From positions 1 to 64,000 of the forward strand of contig JALUXC010000017.1 in assembly GCA_027019165.1 (NCBI GenBank): 64,000 bases of DNA, in the 5' to 3' direction. How positions within the stretch are numbered: position 1 is the stretch's first letter; the number at the start of each line of letters is the position of its first letter. Both the position numbers and the translations under genes were made by a program. Source of the DNA: Pseudophaeobacter sp. (GTDB lineage Bacteria > Pseudomonadota > Alphaproteobacteria > Rhodobacterales > Rhodobacteraceae). Below are positions 1 to 8,543 of the stretch, piece after piece. The notes beneath the pieces are model-generated. The model saw only the letters and a program-made list of their open reading frames with translations, was not told the DNA's origin and ran no database searches.

Positions 1-127
1 CGCGGAAGCTGTCATTGCCTGCGCCGCCGGTCATCTGGTCGTTATCCGCGCCAAAGCCGCCAGTCAGCTGGTCATCCCCATCGCCACCGTCCAGCGTATC
101 CGCACCCGCCTCGCCATCGAGGCTGTC
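1..127. repeat. Direct repeat copy B inside the RTX gene
   Basis: Bases 1-127 are identical to 682-808, an offset of 681 bp (227 codons), and both copies lie in frame in the same gene. The left edge is cut by the window, so the repeat may be longer. Full nucleotide identity, including third codon positions, points to recent duplication or gene conversion. Confidence 0.95.
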
Positions 128-901
128 CATGCCCGCGCCGCCTGTGATCAGGTCCTGATCCTCGCCGCCATAGAGCATGTCGTCTTCGCCGCCGCCCTGC
201 AGGGTGTCATTGCCGCTCTCACCGAAAAGATGGTTGATCATCCCCGGCATGCCCAGCCCGCCATCGTCCGTGGAGAGGCTGTCATCGCCGGTTCCGCCAT
301 ACAGCATGTCGCCGCCGCCAAAGCCCATGAGCGTGTCATTGCCCGCGCCGCCCGAGAGGTGATCGCCGATGCCTGGCGCGCCGGTCAGCAGATCGTCGGA
401 GACGATGCCGTCGATGGAGCCATAGAGCATGAGGCTGCCGGTGACCTGGCCGTCAAAGGGCAGATCCCAGGCGGGGACCATGTAGTTCTGCAGGGTCAGG
501 GAGCTCTCATAGGCGGTGCCCGCGCCAAAGGTCAGGACCGTGTCGGTGGCGGTGTAGCTGACCGTCAGGGCAACCGAGGGGCCGCCAAAGCTCATGACCT
601 CCAGCATGTCACCGGCGGAGAAATCGGTGACCACATCATCGCCAAAGCCTTCGTAGTCCACGCCGGTCCAGACCAGCTCGGCGCGGAAGCTGTCATTGCC
701 TGCGCCGCCGGTCATCTGGTCGTTATCCGCGCCAAAGCCGCCAGTCAGCTGGTCATCCCCATCGCCACCGTCCAGCGTATCCGCACCCGCCTCGCCATCG
801 AGGCTGTCTGCAAACTGCGACCCAAGGATCAAATTGTCATTCGCGTCTCCAAGAACCGTGCCGCCATTGGTCGGTGCGTTGAACGTAGTGGGGGATGTCA
901 T
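1..901 (-). CDS. RTX-type calcium-binding repeat protein (3' end outside window)
   Basis: The reading frame from ATG at 901 stays open to the window edge, giving about 300 residues of an incomplete protein. It is rich in RTX nonapeptide-like units (GGAGND, GGDGDD, GGTGDD, GGAGNDT), which bind calcium in the extracellular proteins exported by type I secretion. The N-terminus (MTSPTTFNAPTNGG) has no Sec signal, as expected for a C-terminally targeted type I substrate. A non-RTX segment (roughly residues 75-150) separates two repeat blocks. The start is set by a strong Shine-Dalgarno (TTAGGAGG) 5-12 bases upstream. The repeat unit at residues 32-73 recurs identically 227 residues later. The missing C-terminus could hold a catalytic or adhesive domain, so no specific function is given. 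Confidence 0.85.
   Translation of the reverse strand, partial: MTSPTTFNAPTNGGTVLGDANDNLILGSQFADSLDGEAGADTLDGGDGDDQLTGGFGADNDQMTGGAGNDSFRAELVWTGVDYEGFGDDVVTDFSAGDMLEVMSFGGPSVALTVSYTATDTVLTFGAGTAYESSLTLQNYMVPAWDLPFDGQVTGSLMLYGSIDGIVSDDLLTGAPGIGDHLSGGAGNDTLMGFGGGDMLYGGTGDDSLSTDDGGLGMPGMINHLFGESGNDTLQGGGEDDMLYGGEDQDLITGGAGMDSLDGEAGADTLDGGDGDDQLTGGFGADNDQMTGGAGNDSFR
682..808. repeat. Direct repeat copy A inside the RTX gene
   Basis: Partner of the repeat at 1-127. It encodes the DSLDGEAGADTLDGGDGDDQ-type RTX block followed by the start of the non-RTX segment. The identity ends abruptly at 808/127, where the upstream codons differ. Confidence 0.95.
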
Positions 902-913
902 GATAGCCTCCTA

Positions 914-958
914 AATCAAAGGTAGAGCAACGAAAGGTTGAAAGGCTTAACGAAAGGT
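914..958 (-). promoter_or_regulatory. Phased ACCTTTCGTT repeats upstream of the RTX gene
   Basis: On the minus strand ACCTTTCGTT occurs at 958-949 and again at 938-929, exactly 20 bp apart. A related CCTTTCA lies between them, and ACCTTTGATT sits closer to the RBS. Spacing near multiples of one helical turn suggests tandem sites for one regulator or an upstream activating element. No known consensus is recognised. Confidence 0.4.
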
Positions 959-1266
959 AAACAAAATGCCTGGATTGTTCCTGAGCATCACAACGTATCC
1001 GAGGGGATTTGGGTGCCATGCGGGCCCGGAAAACCAACGTGAAACGTCGCATTCTGGCGCGTTGATAACCGTTTAGAAAGCTCTTGCCAGCGGATCAGCG
1101 GGCCCAAGCCGTCTGTCCGATGGGTGTTCAATTAGGGGCGGAAAATCTCTTGGGCCTTGAAAAAATCTCCCTCTGATCTGGCGGTCAGGTTTGCTCAGTG
1201 AACGAATGATAGCTCCGGAGGGAGCATTCTGCAGAGATTCGCAGCAAGAGAAGCGGGTGGGTGGGA

Positions 1267-1289
1267 GCCGTGAGGGCTGGATTCACGGC
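1267..1289 (-). terminator. Hairpin downstream of the ROK regulator gene
   Basis: Perfect 7-bp inverted repeat GCCGTGA/TCACGGC with a 9-nt loop, 46 bp past the stop of the minus-strand ROK gene. There is no T-run, so it is only a possible terminator or 3'-end stabiliser. Confidence 0.4.
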
Positions 1290-1334
1290 ACAGCGAGTTG
1301 CCCAGCTAGATGCTGTGCGCGCGGTTTTGGACAC

Positions 1335-2543
1335 TCAGATCGACAAAAGCCCCGCGTTTGTATCCAGCAGATAGTCGGCAAAAATCGGACCGCTTGCCGC
1401 TCCGATTGCGCGAGCATTTTCACCAACGGTGCCGACTTCAACCCTTGGGGCGATCAGGCCACGCTTGTCCTGGTGCACCAGGTATCGTTGTACCCGTTCG
1501 ACCAGTTCGCAGCGCACCTCGGGCGGGAAAGCACCGTCGATGAGGACCGCTTCAAAATCGATGACCGAGCAAACCGAAAGGGATGCTTTGGCCAGCTCTT
1601 GTGCGGTTTCGCCGATCCACGGCTCGACATAGCGGGCGAGGCTGCTCCAGTCTTGAGGCTTTTGCCACATGACCAGCGGGTCGATCCCGGCTTCAATCAG
1701 GCGCGCTTCGAGGAGATGCAGGGAAGCGGTGTCGATCAACTGCTGGCTTTCTCCCAAGGGACCAGTCGTTCGCATCGACCCCAGGGCACCTGCATTTCCC
1801 TGGTTCCCTTCAAAGACGGTGCCGTTCAAGGTTATGCCACCGCCGATAAAAGAGCCTATGTAGAAATAGGCAAAATCACGAAACTCCTTGCCTCTCCCGT
1901 ACAAATGCTCGGCGTGGCAGGCTGCTGTGCCATCATTGACGACGTGGACAGGCAGATCGCTGAAACGCGCGACCTCCTGAGCGAAATTCACGTCCTTCCA
2001 TGAGCGGAACTTTTCTGCGGCATGTCCTGACAGATCATGCCATTTCCACAACTCAAATGGTGTGCCGATCCCTATCCCGCAAACACGGAGCCGCTGGTCG
2101 GGAGACAAGCCGTCTAGCAACTCTGAAACGCCTGACTGCAAGAACCCGAATACTGCATCAGGCATCGGGTATTCATAGGTCGTGAGAAGTTGTCGTCTCA
2201 CTGTACCGGCGAAATCCAGCAGCAAAAGGTCCGCACTGCGTCGACCGACCTTCAATCCAATTGAAAAGGCGCCATTCGGGTCCAGCTCAATGGGGGTAGA
2301 GGGTTTTCCTACCTTGCCGCGCACGGGGCTTCCCCGGCGGATCAGCGCGTCGTCTTCGAGGATGCGCAGGATGGTCGAAACCGTGGGCTTCGAAAGTCCT
2401 GTGCGCCGTGCCAGTTCAGCTGCTGGAACAGTCTTGTGACGCTGCAGCACGGAGAGGATCAGGCGCTCGTTGTGGGCACGCAAACCACTTTGGTTCATGC
2501 CCCCGCGCCGTCTTGTTGTGAAGTCTCCGTCCATGCCGGGCAC
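1335..2543 (-). CDS. ROK-family transcriptional regulator (probable FrcR)
   Basis: Repressor of the NagC/XylR (ROK) family. An N-terminal winged helix (AELARRTGLSKPTVSTILRI) is followed by a sugar-kinase-like effector domain with GIGTPFE, VNDGTAACHAE and a glycine-rich YIGSFIGGG motif. It is transcribed away from frcBCAK, and the shared intergenic region holds a near-perfect palindrome, so it most likely represses the fructose operon and responds to the sugar or its phosphate. Start chosen at GTG 2543 because GAGGA lies 7 bases upstream. ATG 2534 and ATG 2498 (MNQSGLRAHNERL) are alternatives. The usual ROK zinc cysteine cluster (CxCGxxGC) is not apparent, which is common in this alphaproteobacterial subgroup. 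Confidence 0.85.
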   Translation of the reverse strand: MPGMDGDFTTRRRGGMNQSGLRAHNERLILSVLQRHKTVPAAELARRTGLSKPTVSTILRILEDDALIRRGSPVRGKVGKPSTPIELDPNGAFSIGLKVGRRSADLLLLDFAGTVRRQLLTTYEYPMPDAVFGFLQSGVSELLDGLSPDQRLRVCGIGIGTPFELWKWHDLSGHAAEKFRSWKDVNFAQEVARFSDLPVHVVNDGTAACHAEHLYGRGKEFRDFAYFYIGSFIGGGITLNGTVFEGNQGNAGALGSMRTTGPLGESQQLIDTASLHLLEARLIEAGIDPLVMWQKPQDWSSLARYVEPWIGETAQELAKASLSVCSVIDFEAVLIDGAFPPEVRCELVERVQRYLVHQDKRGLIAPRVEVGTVGENARAIGAASGPIFADYLLDTNAGLLSI

Positions 2544-2585
2544 AATAGGTTCCTCGCTCTTCAAAAGAAAGATAGAGGGAGTTTT

Positions 2586-2610
2586 TTAGTTAGTAAAGTT
2601 TACAAACTAA
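2586..2610. promoter_or_regulatory. 25-bp palindromic operator, probable ROK/FrcR site
   Basis: The left arm TTAGTTAGTAAA and right arm TTTACAAACTAA flank a central G at 2598, and 11 of 12 arm positions are complementary. It sits between the divergent ROK gene and frcB and abuts a TTGACA (2611-2616) that could be the -35 of the frc promoter. No good -10 follows at the right spacing. Form and position fit a ROK repressor operator. Confidence 0.75.
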
Positions 2611-2723
2611 TTGACAGAACCTTAAGAATCGGGCTTTTTTGAGATCCAACCGGCGGTAGAGCGGGTAGGCGGCTGGCGTGGAGGCAGCCGCGTATATCGA
2701 AATGACATGGATGGGAGGACACC

Positions 2724-3734
2724 ATGAAAAACCTGATGACAGTCTCGGTCATTGCTTTGAGCACAATGGCTGGCGCCGCATATGCGGACATCAACGCATG
2801 CCTGATTACCAAGACCGACACCAATCCGTTCTTCGTCAAGATGAAGGAAGGCGCGACGGCAGCGGCCGAGGCAAGTGGCATCAACCTGTCGACCTTTGCA
2901 GGCAAAATCGACGGTGATGTGGAAAGCCAGGTCGCGGCCGTGGAAACCTGCATTGCCTCCGGCGCCAAGGGGATCCTGATTACGCCCACTGACAGCCGCG
3001 CTCTGACGCCTGTGATCACCCAGGCGCGTGAGGCGGGCGCTTTGGTCATTGCTCTGGATACCCCATTTGAGCCGGCCAATGTTGCTGATGCGACTTTCGC
3101 CACCGACAATTTCAAGGCCGGTGTCCTGATCGGTCAATGGGCGGCGGCAAAGCTGGGTGAAGAAGCGGAAAATGCCAAGATCGCTCTTTTGGATCTCAAT
3201 GCATCCGAAATCTCGGTCGACTACCTGCGCAACAACGGTTTTCTTCAGGGCTTTGGGATCGACATCAAAGATCCGACCGATATCGGTGACGAAGACGATC
3301 CGCGCATCGTTGGCAATGACGTGACCAACGGGAACGAAGAAGGCGGGCGAACAGCGATGGAAAACCTTCTGCAGATCGATCCTGGCATCAACGTCGTCTA
3401 CACCATCAATGAACCGGCTGCGGCAGGCGCCTATGAGGCGCTGAAATCCGTCGGGCGTGAAAACGATGTGCTGATCGTCTCTGTCGATGGCGGTTGCCCG
3501 GGCGTGCAGAACGTCAGCGAAGGCGTGATTGGTGCAACCTCGATGCAGTTCCCGTTGTTGATGGCGTCGCTTGGGATTGACGCGATCAAGGCCTGGGCCG
3601 ACACCGGAGTGAAGCCGGAGAACACCGACGGCTTGGATTTCTACAACACGGGTGTCGAGCTGATAACCGATGAGCCGGTGGATGGTATCCCCTCCCTTAG
3701 CTCCTCCGAGGGGACGGGGAAATGCTGGGGCTGA
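2724..3734 (+). CDS. frcB: Fructose ABC transporter, periplasmic binding protein
   Basis: Periplasmic sugar-binding protein (336 aa) of the ribose/galactose type (peripla_BP_4). A signal peptide ([21 protein letters not shown]) is followed by the mature start [16 protein letters not shown]. Long stretches match what I recall of Sinorhizobium FrcB, including [34 protein letters not shown] and the C-terminal KCWG. The start has GGAGG 6 bases upstream. First gene of the operon, followed by a strong hairpin before frcC. Substrate expected to be fructose, possibly also ribose or mannose as reported for the family. Confidence 0.93.
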   Translation: MKNLMTVSVIALSTMAGAAYADINACLITKTDTNPFFVKMKEGATAAAEASGINLSTFAGKIDGDVESQVAAVETCIASGAKGILITPTDSRALTPVITQAREAGALVIALDTPFEPANVADATFATDNFKAGVLIGQWAAAKLGEEAENAKIALLDLNASEISVDYLRNNGFLQGFGIDIKDPTDIGDEDDPRIVGNDVTNGNEEGGRTAMENLLQIDPGINVVYTINEPAAAGAYEALKSVGRENDVLIVSVDGGCPGVQNVSEGVIGATSMQFPLLMASLGIDAIKAWADTGVKPENTDGLDFYNTGVELITDEPVDGIPSLSSSEGTGKCWG

Positions 3735-3755
3735 GCAGGCCAGCCTGAAGCCAGA

Positions 3756-3781
3756 GGCCGGGGCTGTAGACAGTCCCGGCC
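3756..3781 (+). promoter_or_regulatory. Intercistronic hairpin after frcB
   Basis: Arms GGCCGGGGCTG and CAGTCCCGGCC form an 11-bp stem (one G-U) closed by a 4-base loop, 22 bp after the frcB stop and 72 bp before frcC. There is no T-run, so it probably protects the frcB 3' end or partly separates binding-protein from permease expression. Confidence 0.75.
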
Positions 3782-3852
3782 AATGATCCATGCAGCAACC
3801 TCTTTGACCAAACTCGAACTCGCGGATTAGGCTGGAGACGAGGGAGACCGTC

Positions 3853-4914
3853 ATGACAAGCAAAGCAGGCTATGAACAGGTTCTGGACGGAAGCGACACC
3901 AGAATTGCCCAGTTCGAGAGCCGACACCACTCCTTGCTGGACCGGATCCAGCATTCCTTGCACAACAACCCGACGTTTGTTCCTGTCATCGTCTTGATGC
4001 TGAGCCTGGCGGCCTTCTGGATGATTGCGGGCGGGCGGTTCTTTTCTGCGTTCAACCTGTCACTGATCCTGCAGCAGGTGTCCATCATCGGGATGCTGGC
4101 CGCGGCTCAGTCCTTGATCATCATTACGGCTGGGATCGACTTGTCGGTCGCGGCTATCATGATCCTGATGTCTGTCATCATGGGGAACCTGGCCGTGAAC
4201 TTTGGCGTTCCTCCCGCCCTTGCGATCCTGATCGGATGTGTTGGTGGAGCCCTTGCTGGCGCCATGAACGGGCTGTTGATCACCAAGGTCAAATTGCCGC
4301 CCTTCATTACAACGTTGGGCACATGGTCCATCTTCTTTGCGCTGAACCTGTGGCTGTCCGGTGCACAGTCCATCCGCAGTCAGGACATCGACGAAGCTGC
4401 ACCTTTCCTCAAATTCTTTGGCAATGCCTTTACGATTGGCGGAGCCCGCATCACCTTTGGCGTCATCCTGATGGTCGTGATCTTTGCTGTGCTCTGGTAC
4501 ATGCTGAACAAGACGGCATGGGGTCGCCATGTCTATGCCATCGGGGACGATGCAGAGGCGGCTGAGCTGTCGGGCATCCGCACCGACCGCACGTTGATCT
4601 CGGTCTACATGCTGGCAGGGCTGGTTTGCGCCATCGCCGGCTGGGCTGCAATCGGACGGGTTGGTTCGATTTCTCCCCAGTCCTTTTACGAAGGCAACCT
4701 GCAATCCATCACGGCCGTTGTGATCGGGGGTATCTCCCTTTTCGGTGGGCGCGGATCTATCATGGGGGCGCTGTTTGGAGCGTTGATCGTGGGGGTGTTT
4801 CAATCCGGCCTGCGTATGGCGGGAGTTGACGTCCTGTGGCAGGTTTTTGCCATCGGCTGGCTCATCATCATCGCGGTCGCAATTGACCAATGGATCCGGA
4901 GGGTTTCCGCATGA
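3853..4914 (+). CDS. frcC: Fructose ABC transporter, permease
   Basis: Inner-membrane permease of the RbsC/AraH (BPD_transp_2) family, 353 aa. After a hydrophilic N-terminus of about 40 residues come roughly ten hydrophobic segments. The family signature region near residues 230-245 (YAIGDDAEAAELSGI) contacts the ATPase. GAGGGA precedes the ATG. The stop overlaps the frcA start in an ATGA, so translation is coupled. It is expected to form the homodimeric channel for FrcB-delivered sugar. Confidence 0.9.
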   Translation: MTSKAGYEQVLDGSDTRIAQFESRHHSLLDRIQHSLHNNPTFVPVIVLMLSLAAFWMIAGGRFFSAFNLSLILQQVSIIGMLAAAQSLIIITAGIDLSVAAIMILMSVIMGNLAVNFGVPPALAILIGCVGGALAGAMNGLLITKVKLPPFITTLGTWSIFFALNLWLSGAQSIRSQDIDEAAPFLKFFGNAFTIGGARITFGVILMVVIFAVLWYMLNKTAWGRHVYAIGDDAEAAELSGIRTDRTLISVYMLAGLVCAIAGWAAIGRVGSISPQSFYEGNLQSITAVVIGGISLFGGRGSIMGALFGALIVGVFQSGLRMAGVDVLWQVFAIGWLIIIAVAIDQWIRRVSA

Positions 4915-5684
4915 CGCCTGTTGTTCAAGCCAAGGGCATCGTCAAACGCTATGGCCATGTCACCGCCATCGATCACTCTGATTTCGAGCTGCGTCCGGGG
5001 GAAATCCTGGCCGTTATCGGCGACAATGGGGCAGGGAAATCGTCAATCGTCAAGGCGATCTGCGGTGCCACAGTGCCGGACGAAGGCGAGATTCTGATAG
5101 AAGGTAAGCCAGTCAAATTCTCGTCGCCCATCGAAGCGCGAGAAATGGGGATCGAGATCGTCTATCAGAACCTTGCCCTGTCGCCGGCCCTTTCAATAGC
5201 GGACAATATGTTCACCGGCAGGGAAATCCGCAAACCCGGTTTTCTGGGCAATGTCCTGCGGATGCTGGACAAACCCGCGATGGAGAAATTTGCTCGTGAA
5301 AAGCTGAGCGAATTGGGGCTGATGACGGTGCAATCCATCAAACAACCGGTCGAAACCCTGTCTGGGGGTCAACGCCAGGGCATTGCTGTTGCCCGCGCGG
5401 CGGCCTTTGCCACCAAGTTCATCATTATGGATGAACCGACGGCGGCTTTGGGGGTGAAGGAAAGCCGCAAGGTGTTGGAACTGATCAAAGACGTGCGTGC
5501 CAGGGGCATTCCGATCATCCTGATCAGCCACAACATGCCGCATGTCTTTGAGGTCGCCGATCGGATCCATATTCACCGTTTGGGCAAGCGGCTGTGCACG
5601 ATTGACCCCAAGGATTACACCATGTCAGACGCGGTGGCCTTTATGACTGGGGCCAAAGAACCGCCTGAAAAAGACGCAGCATGA
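4911..5684 (+). CDS. frcA: Fructose ABC transporter, ATPase
   Basis: Single-domain ABC ATPase (257 aa), unlike the double-domain RbsA and XylG. Walker A GDNGAGKSS, Q-loop YQN, signature LSGGQRQG, Walker B FIIMDEP and switch H in LISHNM are all present. Start taken at ATG 4911 in the ATGA overlap with frcC, with GGAGG 9 bases upstream. An upstream in-frame ATG at 4890 lies inside frcC and has no RBS. The 3' end overlaps frcK by 4 bp. Confidence 0.92.
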   Translation: MTPVVQAKGIVKRYGHVTAIDHSDFELRPGEILAVIGDNGAGKSSIVKAICGATVPDEGEILIEGKPVKFSSPIEAREMGIEIVYQNLALSPALSIADNMFTGREIRKPGFLGNVLRMLDKPAMEKFAREKLSELGLMTVQSIKQPVETLSGGQRQGIAVARAAAFATKFIIMDEPTAALGVKESRKVLELIKDVRARGIPIILISHNMPHVFEVADRIHIHRLGKRLCTIDPKDYTMSDAVAFMTGAKEPPEKDAA

Positions 5685-6304
5685 CCTCTCCGGACGAGGT
5701 TGCAGAGGTGCTGGCAGACCGAGTTCTGGCAGTGCCGCGCGCGGGAAAACGCAAGCTGGTTGCCTTGGCTGGCCCGCCTGCCTCGGGAAAAACAACGGTG
5801 TCGCGTATCTTGGCTCAGCAACTGTCTCAGGCGGGCTGCGACACCTCTGTTGTGCCAATGGATGGATTTCATCTGGACAATCGAGTGCTGTCTTCACTGG
5901 GCCTTCTGCACAGAAAAGGCGCACCCGAGACCTTTGATGCCGAAGGAATTGTGCGTTTGATGCAGGCGCTCCTCAGTTGTGACCGCGTCTTTTATCCGAC
6001 CTTTGATCGGGATGAAGATTTTTCCCGCGCGGGGGCGGCAATGATTGATGCGACATGCGACTGCGTCGTGGTCGAAGGGAACTATTTGCTGTTCGATGCA
6101 CCGGTTTGGCGCGACCTTCATCCGATGTGGGATGTGTCGATCCGATTGGCCGTGCCGCCTGAGATCCTGCAGAAACGGCTGGTGCAGCGCTGGATCGATT
6201 TCGGCCTGAGCCGCGAACAGGCCGAAACGCGCGCCAAGGAAAATGACATGGTAAATGCGAAACTGATCGCCGACCGCGCGCTGCCAGCGACACTCACGAT
6301 TTAG
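5681..6304 (+). CDS. frcK: FrcK-type kinase (uridine/pantothenate-kinase-like P-loop)
   Basis: Cytoplasmic P-loop kinase of 207 aa in the PRK/uridine kinase superfamily: Walker A GPPASGKTT near residue 32, substrate-site DGFHLDN, VVEGNYLL, and a lid-like RWIDFGLSREQAE. ATGA overlap with frcA places it in the same transcript, the arrangement I recall for S. meliloti frcBCAK. The phosphorylated substrate is not defined by sequence; fructose or another incoming sugar is the obvious guess. Confidence 0.8.
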   Translation: MTSPDEVAEVLADRVLAVPRAGKRKLVALAGPPASGKTTVSRILAQQLSQAGCDTSVVPMDGFHLDNRVLSSLGLLHRKGAPETFDAEGIVRLMQALLSCDRVFYPTFDRDEDFSRAGAAMIDATCDCVVVEGNYLLFDAPVWRDLHPMWDVSIRLAVPPEILQKRLVQRWIDFGLSREQAETRAKENDMVNAKLIADRALPATLTI

Positions 6305-6320
6305 CAGAAGGTTGCTCCCA

Positions 6321-7247
6321 ATGATCCTGTGTTGCGGCGAAGCTTTGATTGACATGCTCCCGGCCCAGACAAAAGTGGGCAGCGAGGGCTTTGTGCCGCA
6401 TTCTGGCGGTGCCGTGTTCAACACGGCTATCGCCCTGGGGCGCCTCGGGACAGGGGTGAGCATGTTTACGGGCCTGTCCAACGATATGTTCGGTCAGCAA
6501 CTGGCAGCGGCGCTGCATGCAAGTCACGTTGACATCAGCCTTGCCGTCACCTCAGACCGCCCGACAACATTGGCCTTTGTGCGGCTGGTCGATGGTCAGG
6601 CAACCTATTCGTTTTTTGATGAAAATTCTGCAGGAAGGATGCTCTTTCCCAGTGATCTGCCCACGTTGCCTGGGGAAGTCTCTGCGCTCTACTTCGGCGG
6701 TATCAGCCTGGCTTGCGAACCGGGCGCGCTTGCCTATCAGGCACTGCTGGAGCGCGAAGGAGGCAGTCGTGCGGTGATGCTTGATCCGAACATACGCCCT
6801 GGTTTTGTCAAAGACGAAGCCAGTTACCGCAGCCGCTTGGACGTTATGTTGCGGCGGTCGGATATCGTCAAAGTGTCGGATGAAGACCTGAACTGGATTG
6901 AACCGACGCCTGTGTCTTTTCGCGAGAAAGCGAAGGCTCTGCTGGAAAAAGGCGCCGCGCTGGTGATCGTGACACGCGGTAGTGATGGGGCGACGGGGTA
7001 TCTGCCGGACGGTTCCAAAGTGCATGTTCCCGGGGTCCGTGTTGCGAGCGTGGACACGGTCGGTGCTGGCGACACATTCAATGCAGGTGTCCTTTCCAAA
7101 CTGTCTGAGTTTGGCGTTCTGCAAAAGCCCCGACTTCGTGAGCTTGATGCTGAAACGGTCCGGCAGGCGCTGACCCATGGCGCCCGCGTGGCCGCCGTTA
7201 CGGTCTCGCGAGCGGGCGCAAACCCGCCCTGGGCTGAAGAGATTTGA
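6321..7247 (+). CDS. PfkB-family sugar kinase, probable fructokinase
   Basis: Ribokinase-fold carbohydrate kinase (308 aa). N-terminal CCGEALIDMLP and GGAVFNTAIALGRLG, and C-terminal VDTVGAGDTFNAGV with the catalytic aspartate in GAGD. Start ATG 6321 has AGAAGG 9 bases upstream; a TTG nine bases earlier is less likely. Last gene of the frc operon, 16 bp after frcK. Its likely job is ATP-dependent phosphorylation of imported fructose, so the operon carries two different kinases. Confidence 0.85.
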   Translation: MILCCGEALIDMLPAQTKVGSEGFVPHSGGAVFNTAIALGRLGTGVSMFTGLSNDMFGQQLAAALHASHVDISLAVTSDRPTTLAFVRLVDGQATYSFFDENSAGRMLFPSDLPTLPGEVSALYFGGISLACEPGALAYQALLEREGGSRAVMLDPNIRPGFVKDEASYRSRLDVMLRRSDIVKVSDEDLNWIEPTPVSFREKAKALLEKGAALVIVTRGSDGATGYLPDGSKVHVPGVRVASVDTVGAGDTFNAGVLSKLSEFGVLQKPRLRELDAETVRQALTHGARVAAVTVSRAGANPPWAEEI

Positions 7248-7279
7248 GTGCCCAGCTGCGCAACTCGACCGCGGGAGAA

Positions 7280-7350
7280 CCTATCCGCGATAGGCAGCTA
7301 GGCAAAATCCGCATGTAGAAACTCCCCCCGGTGAGCAAACGAAAACCGGG
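7280..7350. terminator. Convergent intergenic region with two small hairpins
   Basis: Between the convergent PfkB kinase and queF. CCTATC-CGC-GATAGG (7280-7294) forms a 6-bp stem with a 3-nt loop, and CCCGGT/ACCGGG (7327-7332/7345-7350) a second. No T-tract on either strand, so terminator function is tentative. Confidence 0.3.
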
Positions 7351-7355
7351 AGCGT

Positions 7356-7820
7356 TCAGCCTCGCCCTCTGTAGGGCGGAACGCCTTGGTCGGGGATCCA
7401 AACGGCTTCGGGGATAGGGCCGGTCTGCCAAAAGACGTCTATTGGGATGCCTCCGCGCGGATACCAGTATCCTCCGATGCGCAACCATTTCGGCTCAAGA
7501 AATCCGACCAGCCGCCGGGCAATGGAAATCGTGCAGTCCTCATGAAAAGCCCCGTGATTTCGGAACGATGTCAAAAACAGCTTGAGCGATTTGGACTCAA
7601 CCAGCCAGGATCCGGGTATGTAGTCGATCACAAGGTGGGCAAAGTCAGGCTGGCCGGTCATTGGGCAAAGCGAGGTGAACTCTGGCGCTGTGAAACGTAT
7701 GTTGTAATCCGCATCTGCCTGCGGGTTGGCGACGCGCTCCAGTTCGGCTTCTTCGGGGCTGGCAGGGATGCGGGTCTCACCGCCAAGTTGCTTGAGATTT
7801 CTGTAGATGTCTTCGGACAT
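7356..7820 (-). CDS. queF: NADPH-dependent 7-cyano-7-deazaguanine reductase
   Basis: Reduces preQ0 to preQ1, the last soluble step before insertion into tRNA. The 154-aa product is the short single-domain (FolE-like T-fold) QueF. The catalytic cysteine lies in [12 protein letters not shown], and the NADPH-binding [16 protein letters not shown] and FHEDCT motifs are clear. Start at ATG 7820 (MSEDIYRN) has GGAG 5-6 bases upstream; ATG 7832 would add four residues. Last gene of queCDEF. Confidence 0.93.
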   Translation of the reverse strand: MSEDIYRNLKQLGGETRIPASPEEAELERVANPQADADYNIRFTAPEFTSLCPMTGQPDFAHLVIDYIPGSWLVESKSLKLFLTSFRNHGAFHEDCTISIARRLVGFLEPKWLRIGGYWYPRGGIPIDVFWQTGPIPEAVWIPDQGVPPYRGRG

Positions 7821-7835
7821 GGGGATCTCCATCAG

Positions 7836-8543
7836 TCAGACGCCGCGCTTGTTGCCCCAAATCAGGACATGCAGTTGCGGCAGAATGCGGGGGGCGAACC
7901 AACTGTCGCCCATCGCTCTTTCGGTGAGCCAGGCCAGACGGGCGGCCAAGGCCTGCGGATCGACCGGCGTGTCCGGATCGACCTCGGGGTTTCCGGGCTG
8001 CAGGAAGAGAGGCAGATCGCCGTAATGCTGGTGGACCTTGCGGGCCCATTGGTAGTCAACCTCATCAAAAATCACGATTTTCATCACTTGTTGGCGCGCA
8101 TCAGCGCCAAATTTTCGGCAGGCGGCAAAGGCATCCCAGTCCACATCTTCGCCGCTGGACGGAGGTTTGGGGGACAGAACCAGCGTGTCGAGATCGGAAA
8201 ACCACGGCCGTGCAATCGACCCTTGGGTCTCGCAGGCAAAGCGATAGCCCTCGGCCCTGCCCAGAGCAATCAGCGGACCAAAATCCTGGATCGCCGGATT
8301 GCCTCCCGAAAGAGATACTGTCAGCGGTTGCCCTTCTGAGAGATGGCGCACCTTTTCCCAAACAGTCTCCGTCTCCATTGAGACCCAGCTATGGCGAAAC
8401 TGGCTTTGCACTGCATGCAGGCTGTCGCACCAGCTGCACCGGTAGTCACAGCCGCCGGCGCGAACAAAAACGGTTGGCTCCCCGATCAAGGCGCCTTCGC
8501 CCTGAATCGTGGGGCCAAAGATCTCGGCGATGCGCAGGCTCAT
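7836..8543 (-). CDS. queE: 7-carboxy-7-deazaguanine synthase
   Basis: Radical SAM enzyme converting CPH4 to 7-carboxy-7-deazaguanine. N-terminal [15 protein letters not shown] is typical, and the cluster-binding cysteines are in [12 protein letters not shown] (CxxxCxxC at about residues 33-40). [10 protein letters not shown] supplies the SAM-binding GGNP-type motif. Length 235 aa. The start overlaps the queD stop by 4 bp (ATGA). Confidence 0.93.
   Translation of the reverse strand: MSLRIAEIFGPTIQGEGALIGEPTVFVRAGGCDYRCSWCDSLHAVQSQFRHSWVSMETETVWEKVRHLSEGQPLTVSLSGGNPAIQDFGPLIALGRAEGYRFACETQGSIARPWFSDLDTLVLSPKPPSSGEDVDWDAFAACRKFGADARQQVMKIVIFDEVDYQWARKVHQHYGDLPLFLQPGNPEVDPDTPVDPQALAARLAWLTERAMGDSWFAPRILPQLHVLIWGNKRGV

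Larger units (their letters stand above)
902..1334. other. Intergenic stretch between RTX gene and ROK regulator
   Basis: About 430 bp with no convincing gene. It holds the RTX ribosome-binding site (905-913), a set of phased CCTTTC-type repeats (914-958) and a hairpin just downstream of the ROK gene (1267-1289). Short open frames here have no RBS or recognisable product. Confidence 0.6.

Noticed and set aside
1-901. CRISPR-like or satellite repeat
   Set aside because: Repeat spacing is set by RTX codons in one long open frame, with no identical short repeats separated by unique spacers.
2622-3863. 413-aa minus-strand open frame
   Set aside because: Antisense to frcB, which has a signal peptide and strong FrcB resemblance.
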